From Chaetorhynchus papuensis (taxonomy: Eukaryota > Chordata > Aves > Passeriformes > Rhipiduridae), in assembly GCA_013396525.1 (NCBI GenBank), contig VWYX01000215.1:967512-1031511 (forward strand): DNA of 64,000 nt. The letters are read 5' to 3'. Position numbers and translations under genes: made by a program. A model generated the notes under the pieces. It saw only the letters and a program-made list of their open reading frames with translations, had not been told where the DNA came from and did not search any database. Position 1 is the stretch's first letter; each line of letters starts with the position of its first letter. Shown here one piece after another: positions 34,951-49,900 of the stretch.

Positions 34951-37900
34951 TAGTCTCAAACAGCTCCATAAGGCAAGTGATAGAAGTGGGCAGAAAACAG
35001 CAGAAAGAGACAAAAGGATTATGTCAGAACTGCAATCATTAAGGCTTTTTCTACCACATAAGGATGAGTCCCTTGGCTTCACTGATACTTCCAAGATAAC
35101 AAGTAAATAACCCTGCTAACAGTCACCTGGAGTTCAAGGGGAGGAGAGATTAGACAAACTGATGAAATATTCTACATGAACCTCTACTTGCCTCTAGTGG
35201 CAGATCCCAATTTGTAACACTATTTGAAATGTAGGTATTTTTGTTTCAACCCTACATCCAGGACTTCATGAGTCTGTCCCTGAAGGTGTCTAAGCAACAG
35301 GGTATAATTGTGCTCTCTTATGCTGAATGAGCAATGTCTATCTTTTTTTTTAATGATGGAAGAGGAAAAGTCACAAAATTTGCACCCTGGCTTGTATATC
35401 CTTATCAGATGTGACAGAAATTCAGAAATTTAAATATGGGCAAAAAAGATGGGGAAACTCTGCCTATGTCACTGCACACGACAGGTTTGACTGTTCTGGT
35501 TTTCCTGAAGTGCTCTACAGCTTAGTGTGGAGATCTTCTGATACCTGGCAAATGAAATATGACTTACTGTGGAAGTGGTTTTCCTGAGAGTAGGTTGATT
35601 TGTTTAATGTCTCTCTACTTCAAATGGCAAAGGAACACTTTGAAGAAAACATGTTTGTTGAAGTTCTGAGTTTATTTCCACTTCTGAGGAGAAAGCTGAG
35701 GAAAGCTTTGATCCTAGGGAAGCAGGGACCTCTTCTGCTAAAACCAGACTTCTCAAACTTGAAAAAGTCCTTAAAATGGCAGCAGGTTTACAAAGAGCCA
35801 GCCAAAAGTAAAGCCAAAAATAAAGTTTCCTGAAGAAAACACCACCAAAACAGCTTCTGCAACTCTCCTTCAAAGTCTCCAGGTGAGGTTTTAGCTGCTC
35901 CAGCTCTTGTGGGCTTTCACATTACACCAGAGGAGAATGGATGGAGCACCACCTGTGAGAGACTGGTCTTGGCCAGCCCTAGGGCAGGTTTTGCATGCCC
36001 TGGTGGGATGAAATGCATGCTCAAACCTCTGATACAGCTGTGCAAAGGTCAGGTGGCACAGCTTAACCTGGTGAGGAAGGTGGGTTTAAAACCAGTGCCT
36101 ACCTTTGCCAGCAGTCACTGAGCACCCCACTTTGTTGCTTTAGCACAGGGGGCCAGAGGGAGGCATTTGAGCTGCTGGGAAAAGAAGTTATGAAGCTTTG
36201 CTTGACCATACACAAAACTGATTTTCATTAGCTGATCTAGCTAAAGCACTTCAAACCATGCAAGTAAAATCTCAGTTTAAGTCTAGTTATGTCTGTTTAT
36301 GTATTTCTGTACCAGCTTTGTGCCTTCCTCCCATCAAAGAAAGCTAAATTAACATAAGCCACATCTATGTCAGCTTCAGTGTAATCTTCTGTATACAGGT
36401 TTCTCTAAAACCTGCTTTTAAACTGTCTTGAAGACAAAACACCACGCTCATCTTTTCTAGAAACTCAATCAAAGCATCACTGCGTGTTCCTTGAGCAGGG
36501 ACTGGTATATGTTTGTTTTCTTCCTGCACTTTTACTGAAATCAGTATGAAACAGCACTGGAGCACCTCAGCCAGTGCTTTGTGCAGTAGCCCTGCTGTGG
36601 TCAGTGGAACTGCACTTGTGGAATTAAATTTGGCCCTGTGGGCTTCTGTCCTGCTGAGCTGCATTGGGAAAAATGAAAAGGGAGGAGAAACACCCAGGAG
36701 TGGACTGCTGTGGAATTGGACCCATCATAATGATTAAAAACATATATTCTTAATTTTACTTTTGAAAAATTAAGACCAGGCAGGGACAATCTAAGCAGGG
36801 ACAATCTGGACCTTCATGCACCTTCCTCTTCCCAGTGCTTCCCGTGCAATTTTAGCTCCGGCCCTCTTTTTCCCGCAAGTTGTTTTGCAACCTCTGCTCC
36901 TTCTTGCACTGGGTGCCACAACACAAACAGCCCCATGACGAGAATCAGGATCTAATGCATGATGGTGAACATTCAGGATATTTGAATAGGGTGGGTTTTG
37001 GAGTCAGGACCTCAGGCCAGATGCTGATTCCAAATCCAGCTACATTACAATACCTCGGGAAACTAGTTTTGTTGGCTCTCTGGAAAACTCTCCAAAACAA
37101 GAGTAATGCTAGAGCACAAGCTTTGCTGTAGTCGCCCCAGGTTGTCCCATCTCTTTGTTCTTTAGTTAATTTGGACCACTAGGATCAGAGCTGGAGCTCC
37201 CATGCCCTACTGTTTTTTGGGGCTGTGACTGGATCCTGACAGAGATGTGAGCTGAAACTGTCCCCAGAAGGCAAAACTCCTGCAAAGATTTCCCTAATTC
37301 ATCTCTTCCTGAGAAACCTCAGCTTATTTTTTAACTTTTTCTTTGAGAAAATAGCATATCTTAAGCATGTCAAAGAGTAACACTGCAGAATGAGCAGCTA
37401 AGAGTGAGGTACCAGGTGGGAAGACAAAGAACGTGGGCCAAGGTGGATGGGGGGAGCTTGGCTGCTTACAGAATTTTCTGCACTCTTGGTTACCATGACC
37501 TGGCTCAGATTCCCTGTCCTCTGATGAGCAGGCCTGATCTTCACAGTACTTTGCCTACGAAGCCTTGGAGAGCTGCAGTGCAATGGGAGAAAGCATGTGT
37601 GTTTTGGTGGTTTTGCCCTGTTTTCTGGAGCGCATGTGAGGAGGAACTAGCGAGAGCTGGTAGCAGAGCAGAATGCATGTGGGAGTCCTGCCACCAGCTC
37701 TGCAGAGCCAGGCAGCTGCACAGCTGCCATGCCGAAAGTGGAAGCCAGGGCACACAGTCAAATTGGCTGTGCACAAAGGGGAACCAACCGGGTGCTCGGG
37801 GGCCAGATCCTGCTCTCGGTTTACAGCAGGTAGAGTTAAGGGTTAGCTAGCTGCACAAGGACAGCTCCATACCCAGCTGGCGATGCAGGCAGCAGAGCTT

Positions 37901-40900
37901 GATTCCTTGGGTCAGTCTGGTGCAGCAGAAGAGGAAGAAGCATGGGATCATCTGAGGGCACAAAAAAAGAAAGAAAGGCTATAGTGTGGCAAGATGTTCC
38001 TCATTGCCTGCTTTCTGTTTCCTTCTCAGTGCTGCACTGACCATTCGGCCCTGTCCCTGGCTGCCTGTGGCCTGCCTAGATCTCCCCTCCGCATGCCATG
38101 GGCTTGTGCTCCTGTTGCTGAACCCAGGGTAGCGAAGGCAGACAAGCAGCTGCATGCAGCAGTGAGGGGCTGGCACAGGAATGGCTGCACTCCATGGACT
38201 GTCACCTCGTGTTGTGGAGACATCCCTTGCTGGAGGCTGTGGGCAGCACAGGCACCACTGGGCTGCAATTTACCATGGGCTGGTGACCCCCAGAACAGGT
38301 GCCATACAGCTGTCTCTGTCCCTCCTTTGGCTCTTCCCTGAGCATCCTCATGCCCCTTTCCAGCCTCTGCTCAAGGCTGCCCCTGATATCCTGGGGTGGT
38401 GTCCAGTAGAGAGGAAAGGACTACTCAGAGGGGTAGATGGGACTCAGGGAAAGAGGCTGTGCAAGTGTAGAAACACCTAACATATTGTCTGGGGAACAAC
38501 TGGGACTGGGGAATTCACACTGCGCTTCCTACTCCAGCACTGCTCCAACGTGGAGCATTTTCCCTGTTTTAATCATGTACCGTGAAATCTGTAGGCACTC
38601 TAGGACCACATTCACAATTAGAGACAGAGAAGCTGGGTGACAGCTGCAGCAGTCAGGGAAACAACAGCTCGCATATATTGAAACATACAGAAACACTCTT
38701 TCCAGAAAACTGGACTGTGTCTGACTATTTGGTTAGGGGGGGAACCTCAATGCCCAAAGGCAGCCAGTGCTGTCCCCATGCCAGCTTCCAGCTCCATCTG
38801 GGCATCCCTACAGCCTCAGGAGCCAGCAACTGCTGAGCACACTGTAGCACTGCAAGCTGCTCCCTCACGGGCTCCTGCACAGGTCCTGCTAAAGCACATG
38901 CTGTCGGCCGAGGAGGAGGAGGACGCTGAAGCAAAGCCAAGCTGAGAGGTAGGTAATGCTCAAAGGCATGGGAATTTGCTTTACCTACCAAGCACTGAGG
39001 AAAACTTTCCCAAACCCTGGCACTTTGCTACGAGGGGACTGACCAGGGGTGGTATTTTATCTTTAGGACAGCCTGTTGTTTTCTTCTGGATGCTCGCCTG
39101 TTGTTTTTTGGGCTCTGTGAAGCCTGACTGCTGCTCGTGCAGCTGCCTTTGCAGGGTCTTGGAAGAGGCTTTGTCGAAAGCTGGTCCCTCCTTCTCCCCT
39201 GACTGATCTCTGTATTTTTGCACTCATGGCTCTGGATGACCTGGCGCATCTGTTAGCTCTGCAGTGCTTCTCACCTTCGTTATTCCAGTCCCTAGAGCCT
39301 GGGCTGGGGATGAGAGAGGATGTGAAACACAGGCATGCTGGGGATGTTTCCAGGTCAGGCGCTGTGTGCTCACACTTTGGTGATGGCCAAAGGGCTGATA
39401 CTTTCTCTCCTGTCTAGTTCTCTGAAAACACTTCAAATGAAGTGTAAGACCTGGGTGTCCCTTAACTGCCAACAGAGTTGGCTGCTTTTTATGACAGCAG
39501 GATTTTCTCTCTGCCTGCAGCAATGCCCTGCCCTCTGCTCTCACACCACAGTTAAGCCTCCTCCTTTCAGTGCAATGTGCACTCTGTGGCCACGAAGGAG
39601 CCAGAGTGGGATGTCAGGGCAGCAGTAGGAAGCAGCTGCCTGCCCAGCTGCCTCTCTTCCCCACAGCCTGTGTCTCAGCCCTGCACTGCATAGTGAGTCA
39701 GTCACTTTGCTGATGCTGCTGAAAACTTTTTGTTTCCTGGAAAATTGGATACCCTTGCTTTTTGCATAAGATCGATTTTCAGCCAGAGCAGGCAGACCTC
39801 CCTGCTGTGCCCCCTGCTGTGCTTCAGGACAGCACAGCCATGCTGAAGCTGGAGGTGTGCTAGCTGGAGTTAGGGCTGTTTTGCTATACCAACCTCTCCA
39901 GATCCTTTCTGGGTTCATCTGTTATTTTTGTATTTGTTGTGGGAATTTTTTTCCCAAAGAGTTTCTTGGAGGACCGCTGAGTGCCCTTGGGATCAGCAGG
40001 ATAGAGGGTGCTGAATGGACTTCTGGTAGGGTTCTGTAACACCTGAAGGCTATTTGTGTGATCTTGTTGGCTGCCAGCACCTTCAGACCATAGCTTAGGA
40101 TTCTAGACATAAGATCAACAAAAACCAACTTTGTACTAAAAGCAAGACTGGGTGTCAGACTTGCAGATATTCCGAGGGCTGAGTTTTTAACATCACTTGT
40201 GATTTCATGACCCTTTTTTGTCACAGGTTTCTAGAGAGCCTGGAGACCAATGTGTAATTTTCCTGTGCAGAATTTTCCTTCTTTTGTCCGAAGAGGTGTG
40301 TTTTACACCAAGCTTAACAGCGAGAGCATAAATGAAATCATGATGGGAGCACACTCATACTGTTGAATAGCATGCCTTACTGGCAAGTACATTAAGTGTT
40401 AACTTCCTTTGGTTTATGTGGTCAGCTGCTGTTTGATGTCTTATCACAATGCCTATTCACATTTCAAAGAGCAAAGAAACCCCCAAAATGTTGTGCATTT
40501 TTTTTTTTTTTCATAATGGGATTTCACTTTGCTGCCTTGGACTGTGGGTCTATTTTATTATGTTACAGAGAAGAATTTCTGTTTTAAATTTGCTTTTAAT
40601 TTTCCAAGATGAAATGAGCCACAGCAGGAACAAACAAGGGTTGATTTGTTCCATCTTCAGACCCATTTTACAGCTAGAAGTCCTAAATAATCAAAAAGAC
40701 AAGCTTACTTTATGCCAGCTTATGGCAACTATCAGTGACAAAGTGGGGTGCAAAGGTTTCCCAGAGCTGACTACTCCCCACTTGCATGCTGGGCTCTTCT
40801 TTAGAGAAAGCTGACACTGAGTAGGGTTTTATGAGTTTGGACTTGTTGACTTTGCATATATTTGATAGAATAAAGGTGAAGCAAACAGAGATCATTTTGA

Positions 40901-43900
40901 GTTTAGGAAGCATAGACATCCAAACGACTATTTTTTTTTTTGTTTTGAACATTATTTGAGATTAATTCAAGAGCTTTCTTTTTCTTCAAAGAGTGCCTAG
41001 AGCACTGTGACTCAGGTCTTGACTTTGGGATTTCTCAGATGTCCTTTGCTCTGTCCAAGAAATATGGACACATAACCATTTTTCTTGTCTATGAATTAGG
41101 TCTGGTCTTGAGTTAGGTCCTGCTCAGAAAGACCCTCAAAAAGTTAATGAAACTTTTGACCTTTTGCTCTCCTGCCTACCAGCTTACAAGGTAGGACGTC
41201 TTGATGGTCCTTGGAATTATTTGAGCTTATCAGAAAAGAGTCAGCAAAAGAAAATTTGTGTGTTGTAAAAGGAAATAGAGATTTTAACTATGCAGTGGAA
41301 AAGTTAATCTGCTTTATCCCACTCCTTTGAAACCCACACCAGAAAAAAAATAAAGCTGCAGTTTGATACTGAGACGGAAACCTGACCCACACATCTGCAT
41401 ACCGGAAAGTGACTCGTCCTTCTCTTATTCAAACCAGCTTCTTGCTGGATTTGGTTTTTTTTGAACATTTTAGCCTGTATCTATTATCTTCATTGAGCTG
41501 TGCATGTCCATCCCCAACCCACAGGAGAGAAGGATGGTGTAAGTGGTGGGAATCTGTTTTTTTAATCTGTTTTTAAGATTGAAGCTCTTTAGCTTAAGGG
41601 ATGTTCCTCACTGCTGTGGTGAAGAGAGGATAAGACGGTGAATGCAAAAAGCGAACTCCTTTCTGTCAGTGCAAGGTCAGCCAAAGTCACGTTTGCAGCC
41701 CCAGGGTGCTGCTGGTAAACCTTGGCACGCCTCCCTGTAAGCAGCAGGGGCTTGATTATTTGCTGGTTCTCTCGAGCAGCACCATGCAAGATCAGGGGAG
41801 AGTTTAAACGTGGCGAGCATTAATCTCTGCAGGTTTTGTACCTGCACTGCTGCCTTCAGCTTAAGACAAGACAGGGGTGTCTGGTGAACAGTGGAACAGT
41901 CTGCCCTGCTTGCTCATGATGTGCCTGGACACTGAGTGCCAAGGGCCTTGCCTCTCCCCCAGCATGCTCTGGCTCACAGCTGGGCAGTGGTGTGGATGGT
42001 GGACGTGCCTGGTGGGGACAGCAGGTTGGGTCTCTGGTGTGGAAAATGAGTTCCCAAGAGCCTGGTGCCACACCTTGCTAGAGACCTATGCCCCTGGATG
42101 GCTTGACCAGAAAGTTTTGAAATTCTCTCTCTGATATTGGTGAAAAGCCAGCCCACGTTGAACGTGGCACAAAAGTGTGCAAGTGTCTGCATTCTGCATT
42201 GTCAGACTCTTTTAGCCTTGTGCTTATTGTTGTGAGCTTGACCCTTGCACTTCCAGCTTTTGCCAAACACATTCTGATGCCCCCACTACCAGGCCCTTTG
42301 ACTCATCGCCTCTCGCAGAGAGGGTTGAGCGAACCTTGAGGTTTTCACCACTTGGTATCTTGCACATTTCCGGCAAGAGGTGGCAGAAAAATGTGTTTCC
42401 TGAGATGGAGCAAGCGAAAAAGAATAGCTATGAAAATCACACCAAAAGAACCTTAGAAACTAAGAAAAATAGTAAAGCTGTTCACCAGCTTCCTGTTTAC
42501 CAGCGGCTCAGATAAAGATTTATCAGTGGCGTTGCCAAGCTCTCCTCACACCTCCGCTCATATTGCAGCAGCATAGGTATGTGTAACCCCAAGAAAGCCT
42601 CTTTTCATGCCCCTGGCAAGGGCAGAGGCCTGGAGGAGACAGGACAATGCCACACAGATGCCTACTTTAAGATTGTGGCCACTGTGGTCAAGATGAGAAA
42701 TGCCAGATGCCCAGATTTCAGTGCATGATGCTCTCGTGCTGAGAGCAGCCTGCCAGTGGTAGGGTGCAGGTTTGAATCCAGGGTCCCTGAGCCATCAACC
42801 CAATCCTAAACAACACAGAGTTCCCTGTTTTAAGAGCATGATTTCATGTGTTTCACCTTTTTTCCTTCAAAAATCTAATAATCATCTGGAGTTTCTTCCT
42901 GAGGAGACTCCTGCAGCAAAAATGGAGACAGACAGGGGCCCTGCTACCCACATGGGGAGTTTCCCACCCTGAGGCCTCCTGGTTCCTCACAGCCATGGGG
43001 CTGGCATGGTCTGAGGCCAGCTGAGAGGCAGAAGTGGTGCAGCCACTTGTGCTTTTCAGTGGTCTCTGACAGGCGCTGCCTGGCTCGGTGCCAGGACCAG
43101 AGCTGTGCTCTGCCTGGGCTGGGCAGGGTAGGGCAGCTGCAGCTGGGTGCTGCTGGTGTGGGGCCATCCAGCAGTGGTGCTGGTGGTGGCCGGTGGGCAC
43201 CTTTGCCCTGAGCCAGTGTGGCCAGTGCCAAGGTCTGGTGATGAGCTCTGGGCAGCCAGCCAGCACAGGGACCCTTGATAATCTGGTGGGGAGCCATCAG
43301 TTTATGCCAGAGAGGGAAATATGTGCCTGCCAGTGCAACTACAGCTGCTGGAAAGCTCTAGAAGGAATAAGCAGGCTGCAAGAAAATAAAAATGTAGAAG
43401 CTGACATAGATTTGCCAAGAGGCCGTGTCAAATCAGCCTCAGACCAGGCTCATGCCACCTGGCAAAGCAGTGGTATCCCACACCTCAGAGCTAGCAAGCT
43501 TTCTGAGCACCTCAGTCGGCCTTTATGTGGGTGCACAAGTGCTCAGACAAACTCCTGAGTGACAAGAGGACTGCTCAGAAGGATCCTGCATCTGGGGCTG
43601 CACCCTGCCCTTGCACAAACCAGCATTTGCCGCACTTTGCTGCTCTGGATGAAGGTCTGGTGCATGATTTTGCTATTTTTACACATGTCGTCATATTGGG
43701 GAGGGGTACAAATGGGGATGACTGCTTAAATTGACCTTGACAGCTGAAAAAGCCTGGCAGCAATGGACTGCAGTGCATTGAGGACAAGTGACCGCTTCTC
43801 CCCATGGGCAGGGTCAGCTGAGGCCACAAGCACAGGATGGGGAAGGCAGCACTTCTGGAGAAAGCATCTGGGGGCTGACATCCAGCATGAAAGAACTGTG

Positions 43901-46900
43901 AATCCACCAGTGCTATCTGATTGCAAAAGAAAGCAGCTACCCCAGGCAGGTGACTTCCAGTCTGCTTTGCCAGTTTGGGGCACTGCAATGCAAAAAAAGA
44001 TTAAGAAAAAACTGGACACTCACCAAAGAAGAACAGCAACTACAATTAACAATTTAGAAAGCATGACCTCAGAGGAAAAAATATGAATTGTGAGCTGTTA
44101 AGGTTGAAGGAAAACATGATCTTATGATATTTTAAAATAGCTAGAACTAATTGTTCCTCCAAGGCTGAGGTAAATAACTGGCTCAAATTATACCAGAAGA
44201 GTTTTGGATTAAGACAAATCTACTAGGAGTGAATCTGGAGAAGCGCTAGGATGGTCCATAAGGAGAAGCTGGGGCAAAGCAGGGGCTGTAGGAGCAGGCA
44301 GAACAACTGCATAGCAGGAGTAACAGTGGGACACTGCCCCTGCCTTCAAGACAGGGGACAGATTCCATCATCTCCCAGTGTCCCATGCAGCCCTGCATTC
44401 TGCAATTTCTCTGTTCTAAGTGATTCTTGCTTGCAGCCTTCTCTGCTCTCCACCCTTGGCCAAAGCACTGTCAGATGCAAATCTGAGAGGTGCCTGTGCA
44501 CTGGTGAACAAAAAGATTTGGGACAGCAAAGGTTTAGAAACCTAAGTGCTCCAGGGTGAGAAAAACAAGCGTCAAGTAAGGGACAGATGGAGAAGATTTT
44601 TGTTCTCAAAGACTCCATGTGCAAGAGATGTATTTGTTTACTCCTTTGTGCCCCACAATTACCCTCTCGTAAGGCATGGGTGAGAAATTCCACTCGCTGC
44701 TGTGAATGAGTTACTGTGCTGGGAGTTTTGCAACGCACTGATTTCTGCCTGGGTGAAACCAAACGATTGTGCGAGGCTGCAGCTGTCAGAGCCATAATCC
44801 TTGTGGCTTCCGTGCCGGCAGTGAAAAGCAGAGTGTGGAGCAGAGTGAGCTGGTCCAGGCCTCACCAAACACCTCCAGCTGCTTCTCCCACACCAACTCA
44901 GCCACAGTTTTTGGAGGATTCTCTGACTCACAGGCTTTTTTATTGCACTGAGCATCTGCTGCAGGGGAGAGAGCCAGAACAACGCCAAATAGGTTTTTCC
45001 TGTGCACATTTGTACACGTCTGCATAGACAAGCACTTTGTTACGGTAATACAACTCCACATTTTAGTGGAGGGTGTCAATTTTTTTGCTGATCAAGCTGA
45101 AAAAAAAAAAATTTCTGCCTGCTATCAGCACAACAGACAGTTCTTAGTTCTACTGGAAAGGTTTTGAAGCTTTGAAGTCTGCTTGGTTTTGAGGAAGAAG
45201 GGTTAGAAGAAGAGGTTATTTATAAAAAAAAAATGCTATATTTGAAAATGAAAAATGGCAGTGGTTTTCTGGGACTTCTCAGAATAAAGTATTGTTCTTT
45301 TTTTCCTTGATTTGGAGGGGGAAAATCCTCTCCTCAAGCAACTTGGCACTTTCAGAGATAGTTTAGTCAACAAAAATATACTTTTTTGATGTCAAAAAAA
45401 CCCATCACTCAAAATCTTACCTGGTCACAAAGTCTCACCCCCCCTCTTTGTACATGGCCATACAAATACTTTATTCTCATTGAGGAAAGGAAGTGAACCA
45501 TTCTGCCATATGACATATTTTTACCTCTACACTGGCAGTGGTCTGATGAAATGAATTCTCATTAAGATAATGCGGTCCTGCTAAAATGGTGTGTTGACAG
45601 CTGATGCTGACAGACCCAAACATTGTGAAAATAACCAAAACAGGCAAGGATTCCTCAAATGATAGCCCCTGTGTGGCGTCTCCTCTTGTACCTCACGGGT
45701 GACTGCCAGCTCTGCACATCCAGGGTTCACTGTCCCCCTTGCCCGTCCCTGCTGCCCTAAGGAAGATGGGTGCAAGGGATTCACTGAGGGTGCTGCAGCT
45801 GGGGAAGGGCAGTTGCTGGTCCATACAGGAAGCAGAGACACCTGGGAGAGGGCAGTTGGGACAGAGAGATTGCCAGCAGAAGGAACCTGGGGTGGGACAT
45901 TCGTCAAAGTGCTACCTGCCACACTGCAGAGGACATGCTCACCTTGACCCCCCACCTCCACCTTCTGCAAAACTGAGCTGTCCTCATTGTTCTCACCAAC
46001 AGAGATGACTGCTGGTATTTTGCAAGGCATTTTAGCTGAACAACCCAGCATCTTTGAACATCCCATAACCCCTGTTGCAGTTAATCCTCTATTTGTTTTC
46101 CTCTGCTGAACTAAGTCATCTCTTCCCTCTTCCAATATGACACAGTAAGTGCTCTGAGATGTAACGCGGGAGCGGATCTGAAAGAGAAAGGCCTCCTTTT
46201 GACTAAGAAGCTTCTTTTATGTTTCTGTTGAGCAAAGGCAGAGGAAAGTGATCTTCTTGGAGAACAGCACCTGACTTAGCTGGTTACCACAGCTCTGAGA
46301 TAGGTGGAAGCTGAGCATCGCATTGAGGTAAACGTGTCCTCCACTTTCCAGATGGGTACTATGGTAGCAAGCAGACCCAGGAAATGCTTAGCTTTTTCTT
46401 AGAAAATACCCTACCAGGTAGGCTCTCTCACTCTGCTTTTATTCCCATATGTTCCTAATGGCTGCTACCCCTGCACCAGAGCCTGTGCCATGGTGTCAGA
46501 AAGCTGCATCCCACCCTCCATAGCGAACAGCAAGAGCAATACCAGGGCTTGTGGCTGGCACTCCTGAGGCCAAAGCAAGCTCTTGCTGTCGGTGCCTTTT
46601 GTGTCAACTACAGTTTCCTTTCTGTGTTCAAACTCAATTCATCTAGACCGTCTGTAGGAAGAAGGAGAGGGTCCTACAAGAGCAGGCATAGGGGTTTTGC
46701 AGCAGCTAAGCTGACCATCTCCCCCAGGCTGAGGAGCTGCAGGGAAGGCACAGGATAAGGAAACCCTCTGGGACTGATATCAGAGGCTGAGCTGGTGTGC
46801 ACAGGGAGTCTCCACTGCCAGTGAACATTTCCGGCTGTAGGAGCTGGAGATGTGGCCACGCTGTTTGTCTCACAGCAAGATTCCTTTTGGTTGCAGCATT

Positions 46901-49900
46901 TGCCATATGTTCCATGTAACATAGGGTTTAAGTGAAGCACCTCTTCCCTGACCTTGGGGCCCTGAATAGTTTGGAGGAGTAGAAGACTGCATTACTCTGA
47001 TGTGTTGGGCTGACAGTGTCTTCAGCTATATGAAGAGTAGCACGGGGCTTTTTCCCCCACTGAAGCAACTTTTCTGACAGAACACAGAACAGCAGAAACT
47101 GCAACCTCAGGTGTAAATAAAGGAATGGCGGTGGTGGCAGCTAAAGGGGAAGCATGAGCAATGTGGTGCACAGACACTGGAGACTCCCCAGCCCTGCCAT
47201 CTGTCTGGGGCTGCAGTGGCCCTTGCAGGCTGGCCCTGATGGCCGCTGCCAAAGCATGAGAAGATAAACCAGAAAGCTCCCAATGCAACCATATTTTTGC
47301 TATGTTTTTAACTTGAGTGGGGACTGCCTGCACCAGCCTTTTCACAAAGCAGTGATGCCATGTGGCTCTTCCCTTCTGTAGCTCGCAGTCCTGAGTGGCT
47401 GCATGGACCCAAACTGGGGCACCAGAGATACCCACCACCAGTTGTCTCTGCTTTGCTGTAAGGTGTTTCTTTCTCACAGGAGATCCCACCGAAGTATGGA
47501 GAGACATTGCTAGCCCCGGTACTAGGGACCAGCTAAAATTGAACTGGAGGGACACGGCAGGGCAGCAGTCAGGGCTGCTGGAGAAGGAAGCTCTGGGGTG
47601 GATTTTGCATAGGCTCTTAACAAATAGATTTGAGACCTTCTTGCTCCTCAGCTCCCACCCAGCACCTTGGGAACATCCTGAGGTCCTGGGAAGGATTTCC
47701 TGGTGCCTGCTGTCCTGTCCCTGGCTATGAAAGCCCCTGGGTCATGCGTCCCCTTCAGACATTTAACCCAGGATCATTTTACACCAGCTGGCTGGCTCTC
47801 CTCCCACAGCAAGCCTGCTCCACAGCCCCAGTGCCCCAGCAGCAAACTCACTGGAGCCCAAGGGGGTAAATATTGCTGTCATATGGCTGTACTCTTTGTG
47901 AGACAATCCTCTTTTCCCCTGGCTGCGTCCTCACTGGGCTGTCTGTATGTAGCAAACATATTCCTTCCACAACCTTGCTTTGACCACACTGAGCCCTTGC
48001 ACTGCTCATCCTGCCACCTTGCATCCTCTCTGCACCTCTTTCTGTTTGAGTTTAGCACTTTCAAGTGCAGGTGACCTTTAACTTCTGTGTTCCTATCTTT
48101 CCACCTCTTGCTGGTTTACCACACTTTCTTTGTTTCTTTGTAGGTGAACTACAAAGGGCTGTGTGTTGGCTTGGTAGAAAATCCAGGTTTGCCTGCATGA
48201 CCCCTGTGTAACTCAGAGCGTGGTGTTTGCCACTCACAGACTGAAAAAGTGTCAGGACAGATACAAGCCTAGCTTATAGCTGATATGAAGAGAATTGGAA
48301 ATGTGTACCTCTCCTTCTCTCTCCACCAGACACCTTCCTCTGAGCTTTGAAGGGAAGTTCAGCACACCTGCATCTTGCAGCAGCCCACGTCTGTGAACAG
48401 GCTGGTAGTTATTTATCTCTACTGCCCTTCAGCCCAGCAGGGCTCTGCCTGCCCGTGCTCCTCTTGGGTTACCTGCAGGAGAGCCAGTAGGGCTCAGCAT
48501 GGGGAGAAGAATGAAATCTGTCTGTGATTCTTCCCTGTCCCCCAACACAGACATCTCCTATTAGTTTTCATCTTCATAGTTATCACTATTTCAGCCAACA
48601 TCGTAATTACCATATTTCAGTTCACAAGCCTACCCCTGTGGGCTTTCCCTCCCACCCAGTCTCATACCTGCCAGTCAGAAACATCACCTTCCCTAAACCC
48701 ATCTCCACCCCATTCCTTTCACTGCTTTTGACAAATCACATCCTCTGCTTTCTCTTCCTCTGCTGAGAAAAGCTCAGGTTCTGGCTGTGTGATAGGAACA
48801 CCAACCAGCCCAGAAGCAGTGCAGGCACATACACCTTTCTGAAAGCCAGGTAGGGCCAGACACTCACACCTGTATATCACTTCCCAAAACATAGCAGACC
48901 CTCAGACTCCATAATTCTACTGTTTTCCTCCAGAACACTGGCACCACCAGAATTTTTTCCTTGCTCTCCATATTACCAAGCTGTTATCCATGTGCCTTGG
49001 CCTGCCCAAAATACAGCAGCCAGCCCAGCCATCCTCCAGCCATATCAGTCACCAGGCACTTCTCTCTTAGCTTTTCTTCTCTTGAATTCAAGCTCTTTTC
49101 CTCACCTTTTAGGTTGTCTCCATTTTCTTGCTTGCTCCAACTTTCTCCAACACATGCAGCATTTCTTTGATATTTCCCTACTGCTTCTTCCAGCTTCATG
49201 CCTCCCTTTGCCTGACTGTGCAGGATTGTGACCGGTGAAAGTTCACAGCTGGGAGATGTCCCAGTTAAAAAATATGCATTTTGAATGAACTGAAAACTTT
49301 TTGTGAGATCTTAATTTGTGCAGCAGAAAATAACTCAAGAAAAAATACAAGATTTTTTTTCAATTTTAGAATATGTACTAATGTTTTAAAATGCAGAAAT
49401 GTTTTACTCTAATTGGTTTCACGTTTTATTTTTTTATATGTGTTAATAACTTATCAACCAAACTAATGCAAAAAAGCATATGATGGAAGAGGAAGCATCT
49501 TTAATTCACCAATGTTTTGTTCCTAAGAAATAATGAAAGCTGACTTACCGATTTCTAAACAAATATAAATAAACCTAAATAGAATAAAGCTACATTATGT
49601 CACACTGTGTGTCTGTAACACCAGGACATACTACTGACATATTATTAATCATACAATTAGTATCTAGAGAATACAATAAAATAAAGTTCTGTTGCAACAA
49701 TATTCAAAAACTAGTTCTGAAAAAAAAAATAAACGGAGTAAGAGGGGTTAGTCTCTCTTGTGTCATAAGACCAGTTGGGTACTTGGTGGCAGGGTGATGC
49801 CTTGGTCACCGAGAGCCTGTTGAAGACCTCGTAGGACACGTCTGTTTTTTCTGACTGTGCCACTGACTAGTGCCAGCTTCTTCATTACACTACTCCTTTC

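Noticed and set aside
45581..46135. 184-codon minus-strand open frame
   Set aside because: Overlaps other open frames on the opposite strand, has no motif and no splice or promoter context.
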